Origin: an uncultured Collinsella sp.
GTDB taxonomy: Bacteria; Actinomycetota; Coriobacteriia; Coriobacteriales; Coriobacteriaceae
Direction of reading: 5' to 3'
DNA length: 9,193 nucleotides
NCBI GenBank assembly: GCA_934655835.1
Contig: CAKUHM010000046.1
Location: 1-9,193 of the forward strand
Shown: piece after piece, positions 1 through 7,243 of the stretch
How the letters are laid out: each line of letters opens with the position of its first letter
Numbering within the stretch: the first letter of the stretch is position 1
The notes under the pieces: generated by a model
What the model was told of the DNA's origin: nothing
What the model saw: only the letters and a program-made list of their open reading frames with translations
The model's database searches: none
Made by a program: the position numbers and the translations under genes

Positions 1-110
1 ACACATTTCGCGAGCGTATCACCGCGTTCCGTTTTGTTCGCGCTGGGTACAAGGCAGGTAGCTGTGCAAACTGGCCGTGCACCCGCCTGCGGCGCTCGGC
101 CTGCGAGATT

Positions 111-115
111 AAGGA
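111..115 (+). promoter_or_regulatory. Ribosome binding site of the M32 carboxypeptidase gene
   Basis: AAGGA lies six bases before the ATG at 122 and supports that start. No convincing -35/-10 pair was found in 1-110. The rest of this leader holds nothing I recognise, and any upstream gene lies outside the window. Confidence 0.7.
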
Positions 116-121
116 TACGGT

Positions 122-1705
122 ATGGGAAAGAAACTCGATAAGAAGGCCAAGGCCGCCGTGGCAAAGGCTGCCAAGGGCGTCAAGGCTGCTAAAGTCGACA
201 AGGCCGTCAAAAAGTTCCGCAAACTCGAGGGCAAGCTGTGGACTCGCGAGTACTTGCTCAAGATTGCCGAGTTCGATGGAGCGACGATTGCTCCCGCCAA
301 CGGCGCCGCGGCCCGCGCCGATGCTATGGGCACCCTTGCTGGCGAGCATCACAAGCTGCTGACCAGCAAAAAGTCCGTTGAGCTCGTGCGCTCACTGGCA
401 CACGAGACGGTTGTGGGCGGCAAGATCGACGACCCGCAGCTGCTCGACGAGATCCGCGTGCTCGGCCGCGACCAGCGCGAGGCAAGCGCCATCCCCACCG
501 AGGAGGCCGAGGCCTGGACCAGGCTCACCTGCGAGGCAGACGCCGTGTGGCACAAGGCAAAGGCGGCCAATGACTGGACGAGTTTTGAGCCCTATGTGGA
601 TAGAATCGTCGCCCAGCTTAAGCATCAAGCCGAGCTCATGGACCCCAAGCGCGACCCATACGACGTTTGGCTCGACCAGTACGAGCGCGGCCTTTCCGCC
701 AAGAGCTTCGATGCGTTTTGCGATGAGGTCAAGGCCACGGTCGTGCCGCTCGTGCACGCCATCGGCGAGCGCGGCCAGCAGCCGGCTGCCGACTTTTTGC
801 ACGCCCATGTGCCCGAGGCTGCCCAGCGCGCCATGAGCTTTGACCTTATGAAGCTCGTCGGCCTGAACCTGGACGACACCACGCTTGCCTTTACCGAGCA
901 CCCGTTTAGCGAGGGCTTTGCCGTGGGTGACGCGCGCATCGCGACACACATCTACGAGGACGATTGCATCTCCAACGTCTACAGCATCATCCACGAGGCG
1001 GGGCACACCATGTACGAGCTGGGCGTGAACCCCGCCTATGCGCGCACGTGCCTGGAGGGTGGCACCTCCATGGGCATCCACGAGAGCCAGAGCCGCTTTT
1101 TCGAGAACACCGTGGGTCGCAGCCGCGCCTTTATGGGGCCGCTGCTCGAGGTACTGCGCCGCCACGCACCCGAGGTCTACGGCGACGTCGACGAGGACAC
1201 GCTCTACCGCGCCGTGAACATCGCACAGCCTTCGCTGATCCGCACCGAGGCCGACGAGCTCACCTACCCGCTGCATATTATGGTGCGCTACCAGATCGAG
1301 CGCATGCTGTTTGCCGGCGAGGCCACAGCCAAGGATATCCCCGCGCTTTGGAATCGCTTCATGGATGAGTACCTGGGCATTCCGGCTCCCGACGACACGC
1401 GTGGTTGCCTGCAGGATACGCACTGGAGCGGCGGCTCGTTTGGCTACTTCCCCACCTATGCACTGGGCAGCGCCTACGACGCCATGTTCGTGCCGGCCAT
1501 GTGCCGCGACGGCGTCGACCTTACCGGCGCCTGCGCGAGCGGCGACCTGGCACCCGTCCGCGCGTGGCTGGGCGAGCACATTTGGCAGTGGGGCCGTGCC
1601 AAGGACGCGCCGGAACTCATCAAGGGTGCCTGCGGCATGGATTTTGACGCCCGCTACTACTGCAGCTACCTGCAGGACAAGTTCACCACGCTGTACGAGC
1701 TGTAA
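122..1705 (+). CDS. M32 family metallocarboxypeptidase (carboxypeptidase Taq type)
   Basis: This is a 527-residue zinc carboxypeptidase that removes C-terminal residues from peptides. It is probably cytoplasmic, since no signal peptide or membrane segment is seen. The family signatures appear in order: HPF in TEHPFSEGF, a variant DARIATH in place of the usual DVRITT, the zinc motif HEAGH at 291-295, IHESQSRFFEN with the third ligand E321, IRTEADELTYPLH, and GCLQDTHWSGGSFGYFPTY near the C terminus. The 30-residue step from H291 to E321 matches the spacing known for this family. Members are usually about 500 residues. The excess here is an N-terminal Lys/Ala-rich tail (about residues 2-37) that looks like a histone H1-type basic tail and precedes the normal helical cap. 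The start is supported by AAGGA six bases upstream. The gene stands alone on its strand and ends at a strong terminator. Family assignment is secure. The role of the tail and the physiological substrates are unknown. Confidence 0.96.
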   Translation: MGKKLDKKAKAAVAKAAKGVKAAKVDKAVKKFRKLEGKLWTREYLLKIAEFDGATIAPANGAAARADAMGTLAGEHHKLLTSKKSVELVRSLAHETVVGGKIDDPQLLDEIRVLGRDQREASAIPTEEAEAWTRLTCEADAVWHKAKAANDWTSFEPYVDRIVAQLKHQAELMDPKRDPYDVWLDQYERGLSAKSFDAFCDEVKATVVPLVHAIGERGQQPAADFLHAHVPEAAQRAMSFDLMKLVGLNLDDTTLAFTEHPFSEGFAVGDARIATHIYEDDCISNVYSIIHEAGHTMYELGVNPAYARTCLEGGTSMGIHESQSRFFENTVGRSRAFMGPLLEVLRRHAPEVYGDVDEDTLYRAVNIAQPSLIRTEADELTYPLHIMVRYQIERMLFAGEATAKDIPALWNRFMDEYLGIPAPDDTRGCLQDTHWSGGSFGYFPTYALGSAYDAMFVPAMCRDGVDLTGACASGDLAPVRAWLGEHIWQWGRAKDAPELIKGACGMDFDARYYCSYLQDKFTTLYEL

Positions 1706-1729
1706 AGCTTAGACAACACGCAACGCAAA

Positions 1730-1766
1730 GGGGTGCCGCAGGATCTATCCCGCGGCGCCCCTTTTT
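1730..1766 (+). terminator. Intrinsic terminator of the M32 carboxypeptidase gene
   Basis: A 10-bp stem (1730-1739 with 1752-1761, one G-U pair) is followed by TTTTT at 1762-1766. The loop can extend the stem through GGA/TCC. It lies about 25 bases after the TAA stop. Confidence 0.9.
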
Positions 1767-1780
1767 CATCTAAACCAGAG

Positions 1781-1842
1781 ACCCGGCACTTGGGGACGTT
1801 CCTTTTATGCCGGCACTTTAGGAACGTCCCCAAGTGCCGGGT
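1781..1842. repeat. REP-like 62-nt palindrome with perfect 23-bp arms
   Basis: The arms 1781-1803 and 1820-1842 are exact reverse complements (23 of 23). They begin ACCCGGCACTTGGGG and are separated by a 16-nt centre. The centre contains the small palindrome TGCCGGCA and echoes the arm sequence CGGCACTT. It sits after the carboxypeptidase terminator and between the ends of two convergent genes, a typical place for REP or other dispersed intergenic palindromes. It has no T-run, so it is not an obvious terminator. Membership of a repeat family, possibly one spread by an IS200-like (RAYT) transposase, is inference. No other copy is present in this window. Confidence 0.75.
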
Positions 1843-1943
1843 AAGCGAGCAAGGTGACGTGAAAAGAAAGGACGCTGACCTTCTGGTCGCGCCCTTGAAA
1901 TTGAACGTCAGATTGCCGCTTGGGGCCGCTTGCAACGTCGAGC

Positions 1944-1973
1944 AGTTGCGCGGTTTGGTAAAACCGCGCAACT
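1944..1973 (-). terminator. Hairpin overlapping the glmM stop codon, possible terminator or 3' stabiliser
   Basis: Arms 1944-1956 and 1961-1973 pair perfectly (13 bp) around a 4-nt loop. The stem includes two bases of the glmM TAG stop (1972-1974). Neither strand has a T-run after it, so it is not a canonical intrinsic terminator. It may protect the 3' end of the glmM message or act with Rho. Confidence 0.5.
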
Positions 1974-3303
1974 ACAGAGCCTCGAGTGCGTTGGCGATGC
2001 GCTTCATGGCGGCATCGGCGGATGCTTGGTCCGGCGCCTCGGCCAGCACGCGGATAACCGACTCGGTTCCGCTCTTGCGTACGAGCACGCGGCCCTCGCC
2101 TGCCAGCGCAGCCTCGGCCTCGGCGATGGCGTTCTGCACGCCCATGTTCTCGAGCGCGGCGTCCTTATCCGCTACGCGCACGGCAACCTGCGCCTGCGGC
2201 AGCAGCTTGCACGGAGCCGTGAGCTGCGAGAGCGTCTCGCGCTCGGCACGAATCACTTCCATCACGCGCAGCGAAGTCATGATGCCGTCGCCCGTGCGCT
2301 CGATATCGCCAAAGATCGTATGGCCCGTCTGCTCGCCGCCCAGGCTGTAGCCGCCCTCGCGCATCTTGGCGTATACGTGACGGTCGCCCACGCCGCTGGT
2401 CACGGCACTCAGGCCGGCAAGCTCCAGCGACTTGATCAGGCCAAAGTTGCTGGCGATGGTCGGCACCACGGTACCGCCCGAAAGACGGCCGTGCTTGTTC
2501 AAATACACGCCGCACACGTACAGAATCTGGTCGCCGTCGACCACGCGACCGCGCTCGTCCACGGCCAGGCAGCGGTCGGCATCGCCATCGTAGGCAAAGC
2601 CCACGTCCAGGCCCTGCTCCACCACGTGGCGCTGCAGGCGCTCCATATGCGTGGAGCCGCAGTCGACGTTGATGTTAAAACCATCAGGCGCGGCATTGAT
2701 CACGCGCACATCGGCGCCCAGCGCGTCGAACACCGGCTTGGCGACCGAGGACGCCGAGCCGTTGGCGCAGTCCAGGCCAATCTTGACGCCCTGCAGCGAA
2801 AAGTTCGCGCTCGCGATGAGCGAGGCGATGTAGCGGTTGCGGCCCTGCATGTAGTCCACCGTGGCGCCAATGTGGTTGCCCGTGGCCAGCGGTACCTCGC
2901 TCTTGCCATCGATGTAGTCCTCGATGAGCTCCAGCACGTCCTCGTCCATCTTAAAGCCGTCGCTGTTGACGAGCTTGATACCGTTATCGCAAAACGGGTT
3001 GTGGCTCGCGCTGATCATGATGCCACAGTCGAAGCAGCCCTCGACCGTCTGATGCGCCACGCCCGGCGTCGGGATCACGTGCAGCATGTAGGCGTCCGCG
3101 CCGCTCGCGACCAGGCCACTCACCAGCGCCGCCTCGAACATATAGCTGGATCGACGCGTGTCCTTACCTACGATGACGCGTGCCTTGCGCTCGCGATTGG
3201 CGCCGTAATACCAGCCCACAAAACGACCGATCTTATAGGCGTGCTCTACCGTCAGCCCAACGTTGGCCTCGCCGCGAAAGCCGTCGGTGCCAAAGTACTT
3301 CAT
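1972..3303 (-). CDS. glmM: Phosphoglucosamine mutase GlmM
   Basis: This 443-residue cytoplasmic enzyme converts glucosamine-6-phosphate to glucosamine-1-phosphate, the step before GlmU in UDP-GlcNAc synthesis for peptidoglycan and other envelope glycans. All landmarks of the alpha-D-phosphohexomutase family are present. The start is MKYFGTDGFRGEAN, the catalytic phosphoserine is S100 in ISASHNP (97-103), the magnesium loop is DGDADR (239-244), the sugar-specificity loop is GGEQTGH (322-328), and the phosphate-binding loop is RKSGTES (409-415). The GEQ-x-GH form separates GlmM from phosphomannomutases (GEMSGH) and phosphoglucomutases (GEESFG). Thr326 replaces the usual Ser and Ser415 the usual Pro, both mild changes. 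The length is normal. The start has AAGGAG five bases upstream. The common partners cdaA and ybbR are not adjacent. A terminator of the gene upstream sits just before the glmM ribosome site, so its own promoter is unclear. Confidence 0.97.
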   Translation of the reverse strand: MKYFGTDGFRGEANVGLTVEHAYKIGRFVGWYYGANRERKARVIVGKDTRRSSYMFEAALVSGLVASGADAYMLHVIPTPGVAHQTVEGCFDCGIMISASHNPFCDNGIKLVNSDGFKMDEDVLELIEDYIDGKSEVPLATGNHIGATVDYMQGRNRYIASLIASANFSLQGVKIGLDCANGSASSVAKPVFDALGADVRVINAAPDGFNINVDCGSTHMERLQRHVVEQGLDVGFAYDGDADRCLAVDERGRVVDGDQILYVCGVYLNKHGRLSGGTVVPTIASNFGLIKSLELAGLSAVTSGVGDRHVYAKMREGGYSLGGEQTGHTIFGDIERTGDGIMTSLRVMEVIRAERETLSQLTAPCKLLPQAQVAVRVADKDAALENMGVQNAIAEAEAALAGEGRVLVRKSGTESVIRVLAEAPDQASADAAMKRIANALEAL

Positions 3304-3308
3304 GCGCT

Positions 3309-3314
3309 CTCCTT
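3309..3314 (-). promoter_or_regulatory. Ribosome binding site of glmM
   Basis: AAGGAG on the minus strand, five bases before the ATG at 3303. It follows directly on the T-run of the terminator at 3315-3350, leaving no room for a promoter between the two. Confidence 0.8.
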
Positions 3315-3350
3315 ATAAAAATGGGGCGAACAGATTATCCGTCCGCCCCA
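3315..3350 (-). terminator. Intrinsic terminator of the DUF4012 gene, abutting glmM
   Basis: On the minus strand a 9-bp stem (3341-3349 with 3323-3331, one G-T wobble, with a flanking T-A pair) encloses a 9-nt loop and is followed by ATTTTTAT. It begins about 37 bases after the TAG stop at 3387. Because it ends only about 20 bases from the glmM start, it may also act as an attenuator for glmM. Confidence 0.85.
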
Positions 3351-3386
3351 AAATGGTACTCGATTATCTGAACTACCAGAAAAACC

Positions 3387-5699
3387 CTACGCCGAAGCGC
3401 TGTCGCGAGCCGCCTGGCACGTGGGGGTCTGGCGCAGCGCAAGTGGCTTGTCTCCCGCCTCGGCCGACGTGGTCAGCGTATAGGCGATCGTCGTCGTCTC
3501 ACCCGCGTGCAAGTCAACGGTTCCCGAATAGAAGGGAATGCCATGCCACGTGGCAGCGCCAAGCCCAAACTGGGTGCCCTCGACGGTAAGGTCCGAGATG
3601 TTGCCACCCGTCGGGGCGAACAGCGAGACATTCAGGCGCTCGTCATCACGCGCGGCATCGGGTGCGCTCGCTGCAACGTAGTCGGGCAGCTTGCCGGCCT
3701 CTTCCTGCGTCATGATGTTCGTCAGGGTGACGGTGATGCGATAGGAGCACGTGCCGTCGCCGTTCTTCACGCCCTGACCAATCTGCGTATCGGCGTTCAG
3801 ATACCAGTCGAGCTTGGAGAAGCTCAGGTTGTTAAAGTAAACACCGGCAACGGGATCCTCGCTCGGGTCGTCCGGATCGGGCAGCGAGGCGTCGATGTTC
3901 ATTTCCTTGATAGCGTTCTGCTCGTCGTCGTTTTTCATCCACGCGATCAGGCGGCCCTCTTCGGCGCCGCGCTCAACGGCGCTGACGAGCTTCGTAACGT
4001 CGACGTCACCGATGCCACCAAGAATCTTGTCGAAGGCGGCGCTGGCAACAGCCGCAAAGATGCCGTCCGATTCCTCGACCGGATAGTTCCAATACACATC
4101 GTGCATGAGAACCTTCGCCGCGTTGGTACCGTCGACGACCGTACCATCGGGCAGCGAGACATTACCGACAAGGCCCAGCAGGTACTGCAAGAACACAGGA
4201 TCGATGCCGACGACGCCATCAACGTCCTGCCCATATTGGGACTTCCACAGCGCGGCGACACGCTGCGAGTTGCGGGGCCAATCGGGCGAATAGGTATTGC
4301 CCGAGTTGTACAGGTTACTGTGGTTGCCGAACAGCGCCTCATCCTCTTCGTCGACGCTCTCGACCGCCTCATCCTCGCTGAGTCCAATGCGGGGAACAAA
4401 CTCGCCAATCGACATCTGGCCGTCGGTGACCGAAATCAGGCCCTGCGAACCGCCAAAGCCGCCGCAGGCACGAATCTCGACGTTGTTCATGGCGTACACA
4501 AGGTAGTTACGCGTCTGGCCGTTGGCGCCGAGCATCTGGGGAAGGACGGGGGCGACCTTCTCCGCCGCGTCAACCGCGCCGTTGAGGGTAGCAAAGCCGT
4601 CCTTGGCCTTATCAACCAGCTCGGTCACCTGAGAAATATGCGTATCGCCAATACCCTGGATCTTCTCGTTGGCGCTCTTGAACACCTTCGAGCTGCTGGA
4701 AAGCGAATCAGCGACCGCCTGCAGCGCAGACACGTTAATCATGCCGTCCTGGAACAGCTTGCCGGGCGTGGCCTGCGAAAGGTTGTCGGCCATGGGAACC
4801 AGTGCATTGCTCGAAACATCGGACAGGGCGTCGATCATGGTACGGGTCGCGTTGATGTCGCTGCCGTACACCGGAATAAACGAAGCCGCCGTCCACAGCG
4901 GGCTCGAGGTCTCCGCCTTCATGCTATTGCAGAGCTCGTCGATCTTCTTAGCATCGTCGGGCAGCGTCGAAAAATCGCCCGACGTGACCTTATCCTTAAG
5001 GCCGCCGACAATCTCGACAGCCTCCTTCGCTTCGCCCTTTACGGTCTTTGCCGAGTTGAGCAGCATAAAGCCACTCGCACCAAGCGCAACGAGAAGCACC
5101 GCGACAACGGCGGCGACAACGGCGCCAACATGGCGCTTCTTGCGCTCGCCCTTGCGATGACGATGACGGACCAGACCGTCCGAGGTTGAACTCGACGAAG
5201 CGTCGTTGCCGTAGTTCAGGCCAAAATCGTAATAATCTTCCTTGGAACCGGAGCCCTTAAACTCGGCACCGTTATCTTCCAAACGGGCGAACGTGCCGGT
5301 CTCAGAGGCACCCGTATAGATCGTACCAAGGTTGCCCGTAAGCCCCGCGCCACCGGCAGAGGGGGTATTGTTGGCGGCATTGCCGGCATTAATGCTGCCG
5401 GCGGCATTCGCGGCGTTGGCAGTGCCTGCGGTGTTCGCAGGTGTCGAAGGAGCCCCGCTCGGCTGCGATGTGGGGGTCGCACCGCCCGCAAAGACATTCC
5501 CTTTTGCTCGACCGGTCTTTTTGGCCTTCTGAGACTGCTCATACAGAGCGGTAAACATCGCCGTCTCGCCCGGGGACGTGCGCTTACCGGCACTGTTCTG
5601 ACCAGCTCCGCTCGGCATGCCGGCTTTTCCAGTCCCGTTCGAACGCGGCGGAACCGCAGGACGGCCGCTGTCGCTGCCCTTAAAGTGATTACCAGCCAT
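3387..5699 (-). CDS. DUF4012 domain-containing single-pass membrane protein
   Basis: A 770-residue protein of unknown biochemical role, predicted as a type II membrane protein with a large outer domain. Residues 1 to about 177 are low-complexity and probably disordered, rich in Gly, Ala, Asn, Ser and Thr. A basic cluster follows (about 178-190, RHRHRKGERKKRH), then one transmembrane helix (about 191-214). A helical region runs to about 385, and the DUF4012 core then begins with NYLVYAMNNVEIRACGGFGGSQG (about 398-420). That matches the family pattern of N-x-x-E-(L/I)-R-x-x-GGF-x-GS. The upstream segment PLWTAASFIPVYGSDINATR also fits the family. No sortase signal is seen at the C terminus. I start at ATG 5699 because GAGGA lies seven bases upstream. 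A TTG at 5726 would add nine residues but has no ribosome site. DUF4012 proteins occur in Gram-positive envelopes, so a wall or surface role is likely but unproven. A terminator separates it from glmM. Confidence 0.88.
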   Translation of the reverse strand: MAGNHFKGSDSGRPAVPPRSNGTGKAGMPSGAGQNSAGKRTSPGETAMFTALYEQSQKAKKTGRAKGNVFAGGATPTSQPSGAPSTPANTAGTANAANAAGSINAGNAANNTPSAGGAGLTGNLGTIYTGASETGTFARLEDNGAEFKGSGSKEDYYDFGLNYGNDASSSSTSDGLVRHRHRKGERKKRHVGAVVAAVVAVLLVALGASGFMLLNSAKTVKGEAKEAVEIVGGLKDKVTSGDFSTLPDDAKKIDELCNSMKAETSSPLWTAASFIPVYGSDINATRTMIDALSDVSSNALVPMADNLSQATPGKLFQDGMINVSALQAVADSLSSSSKVFKSANEKIQGIGDTHISQVTELVDKAKDGFATLNGAVDAAEKVAPVLPQMLGANGQTRNYLVYAMNNVEIRACGGFGGSQGLISVTDGQMSIGEFVPRIGLSEDEAVESVDEEDEALFGNHSNLYNSGNTYSPDWPRNSQRVAALWKSQYGQDVDGVVGIDPVFLQYLLGLVGNVSLPDGTVVDGTNAAKVLMHDVYWNYPVEESDGIFAAVASAAFDKILGGIGDVDVTKLVSAVERGAEEGRLIAWMKNDDEQNAIKEMNIDASLPDPDDPSEDPVAGVYFNNLSFSKLDWYLNADTQIGQGVKNGDGTCSYRITVTLTNIMTQEEAGKLPDYVAASAPDAARDDERLNVSLFAPTGGNISDLTVEGTQFGLGAATWHGIPFYSGTVDLHAGETTTIAYTLTTSAEAGDKPLALRQTPTCQAARDSASA

Positions 5700-5735
5700 A
5701 AAGAAATCCTCGCAATTGAGTCGCAATGAAAAAGT

Positions 5736-5757
5736 CCATAACGTTACTATTTTATGG
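5736..5757 (-). promoter_or_regulatory. Candidate promoter and operator region of the DUF4012 gene
   Basis: A TAAAAT on the minus strand (5749-5754) could be a -10 box. The only -35 candidate is weak (TTAGCT at 5774-5779, spacing 19). An inverted repeat CCATAA-N10-TTATGG (5736-5741 and 5752-5757) overlaps the -10, where a repressor could bind. The rest of the 149-base gap 5700-5848 shows no gene and no clear terminator for the gene upstream. Confidence 0.3.
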
Positions 5758-5848
5758 CATTTTGGGCATCGACAGCTAAACTCCAGACACGGACATCAAT
5801 TGGCGAAAATGCGGCACAACACCTTTTCCGTCTTGGCGGCGGCGCCAG

Positions 5849-6871
5849 CTACACCGTAAGGAACATCATCACGATGATCGTGGCAAAGCCGATAAGGTCG
5901 GTCGGCAAAAACACCGTGCCCAGCATAACGGCGCTGGTGATGGTCGCCGAAACCGGCTCCACAGTTCCGATGAGACTCGCACGCACCGAGCCGATATCCT
6001 TAACGCCCTGCATATAGAGCATGTAAGCAAAAAACGAGCCGATAACCACGAACACCGCGAGCGCCTCGACGCCGGCAGCGTCGAGCGCCGGCATATGCGC
6101 CCAGGGCTGCACGAAGGCACACGAGACCACGCCCGCCGTGAGCATTGCCGAGCCCGTGACGATGGGGCTGCCGTATTCGGGCAGGATCTTGGCGGGAATC
6201 ACCGCCATACACGTGGCGCTGACCGCACACATAAGACCTGCTGCCAGGCCAAGCGGCGAGATATTCAGGCTGGTAGGGTCGCCGCCGGTAGCGATCAAAA
6301 ACGTACCGCCCAGAGCCAGGCCAATGCCGATAACCTCGCGCGGACGCGGCATACGGCGATCGATGACGCAGGTGTATCCCATGATGATGACCAGCTGCAG
6401 GCATTGGAGCACCGTCGCGGTTCCGGCGTTGGTCAGGCGCACGGCCGAAAGATAGCAAAACTGATTGAACAGCAAGCCAAAGGCGGTAAAGAGCAGCAGC
6501 TGCTTGCGGTCGGCAGGCGTGGTCCACAGCTTGACCAGGCGCGCACGATCGCGCGCGACGACCACGACCATAAACAGCAGGCCGGCGAGAATTTGACGCA
6601 CGCTCATAAGCCACAAGGTGTCGACGTGGTAGGTATCGAACAGAAAGCTCGCGCTGGTGCCCGAGAAGCCCCAAAACGAACCGCCCACCAGCGTAGCCAA
6701 GACACCCGTGATCATCTTGCGCGTCGAAGCGCTATTCAGGCGCTCGCGCCAAGCGCGGCGGGTGCTACGGCTGAGCTCATCGGTGCCCTCGGGCACATCA
6801 ATGTTCGATATATCAGTCATCGGCACCGAAGCCCCTGCGCCTTCGACCTGCTCGACACGCTCTTTGCTCAT
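5849..6871 (-). CDS. EamA/DMT-family transporter
   Basis: A 340-residue integral membrane protein of the drug/metabolite transporter superfamily. After a soluble, charged N terminus of about 52 residues it shows roughly ten hydrophobic segments. The first is ITGVLATLVGGSFWGFSGTSASFLF (about 54-78). They form the two tandem five-helix EamA halves typical of family members of about 300 residues. Halves begin near GVLATLVGGSFWGFSG and near ISPLGLAAGLMCAVSATCMAV. The substrate cannot be read from sequence; family members move amino acids, nucleosides, sugars or drugs. I chose ATG 6871 because GAGGGAG lies just upstream. An open frame continues back to 7078, but those residues show no membrane or family character and would overlap the tRNA promoter region. 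It is the first of three minus-strand genes. The 149-base gap to the DUF4012 gene makes a shared transcript possible but not certain. Confidence 0.9.
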   Translation of the reverse strand: MSKERVEQVEGAGASVPMTDISNIDVPEGTDELSRSTRRAWRERLNSASTRKMITGVLATLVGGSFWGFSGTSASFLFDTYHVDTLWLMSVRQILAGLLFMVVVVARDRARLVKLWTTPADRKQLLLFTAFGLLFNQFCYLSAVRLTNAGTATVLQCLQLVIIMGYTCVIDRRMPRPREVIGIGLALGGTFLIATGGDPTSLNISPLGLAAGLMCAVSATCMAVIPAKILPEYGSPIVTGSAMLTAGVVSCAFVQPWAHMPALDAAGVEALAVFVVIGSFFAYMLYMQGVKDIGSVRASLIGTVEPVSATITSAVMLGTVFLPTDLIGFATIIVMMFLTV

Positions 6872-6940
6872 TCCACTCCCTCGAAACAGCCTGGAAACAA
6901 TTCGGCTTACCTTACCACGGCGAAGGCACCAGCTAGAGGC

Positions 6941-6963
6941 TTGTCCGCTTATCGGTAGGACAA
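6941..6963. repeat. Inverted repeat in the eamA upstream region
   Basis: TTGTCC (6941-6946) and GGACAA (6958-6963) form an inverted repeat with an 11-base spacer, about 70-90 bases before the transporter start. It could be an operator or a leader hairpin, but it is short enough to be chance. Apart from this and the tRNA promoter, the gap 6872-7160 shows nothing else I can support. Confidence 0.25.
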
Positions 6964-7086
6964 TTCCGCAGGCGTCTTTCCATAGCTCGATACCGCAATG
7001 GCCTTGCATTATGCGACAGCAAAATCGCGGCAGCAGGCTCTTGTGAAATGGATGCGACAAAGCCCCCGAATTCCACAATGTAAGCG

Positions 7087-7131
7087 ATTTTTAAAAATGT
7101 TCTTGCCACCGAGTTCAGGCTCCGTTATATT
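7087..7131 (+). promoter_or_regulatory. Promoter of tRNA-Val with UP-element-like tract
   Basis: TTGCCA (7103-7108) and TATATT (7126-7131) are separated by exactly 17 bases, a good housekeeping-sigma promoter. Just upstream is the perfect palindrome ATTTTTAAAAAT (7087-7098), at the distance where AT-rich UP elements contact the RNA polymerase alpha subunit. The predicted start point is near 7138, about 23 bases before the mature tRNA. Confidence 0.75.
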
Positions 7132-7160
7132 ATCCCTTGCGCGCTTGCGCACCCTTGATC

Positions 7161-7235
7161 GGGCGTTTAGCTCAGGGGGAGAGCGCTTCCCTGACACGGA
7201 AGAGGTCAGAAGTTCAAATCTTCTAACGCCCACCA
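7161..7235 (+). tRNA. tRNA-Val (anticodon GAC)
   Basis: A 75-nt tRNA with the CCA end encoded. The acceptor stem is GGGCGTT/AACGCCC, the D arm GCTC-AGGGGGA-GAGC, the anticodon arm CTTCC-CTGACAC-GGAAG, the T arm AGAAG-TTCAAAT-CTTCT, and discriminator A precedes CCA. All stems pair. The anticodon GAC reads the valine codons GUC and GUU. It has its own promoter and terminator, so it is a single-gene unit. Confidence 0.97.
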
Positions 7236-7243
7236 AATGTTCG

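Noticed and set aside
392..1579. 395-residue minus-strand ORF
   Set aside because: It is antisense to the M32 peptidase gene, whose catalytic motifs are clear on the plus strand.
1733..2350. 205-residue plus-strand ORF through the terminator and palindrome
   Set aside because: It reads through the terminator and the REP-like palindrome and then antisense to glmM, so it is not a plausible gene.
1930..3318. Long plus-strand ORF of 462 residues
   Set aside because: It is antisense to glmM. The His/Ala/Val/Arg-rich product has no fold character, and such shadows are common opposite GC-rich genes.
3507..5189. Long plus-strand ORF of 560 residues
   Set aside because: It is antisense to the DUF4012 gene, has no ribosome site of note and has shadow-type composition.
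5700..5726. TTG start extending the DUF4012 protein by nine residues
   Set aside because: There is no ribosome site before the TTG, whereas ATG 5699 has GAGGA seven bases upstream.
6872..7078. 69-residue N-terminal extension of the EamA transporter
   Set aside because: ATG 6871 has a strong GAGGGAG site, and the extension has no membrane or family character.
7009..7236. 75-residue minus-strand ORF beginning MVGVRRFELLTSSVSGKRS
   Set aside because: It is the antisense reading of tRNA-Val and its promoter, a well-known type of false ORF.
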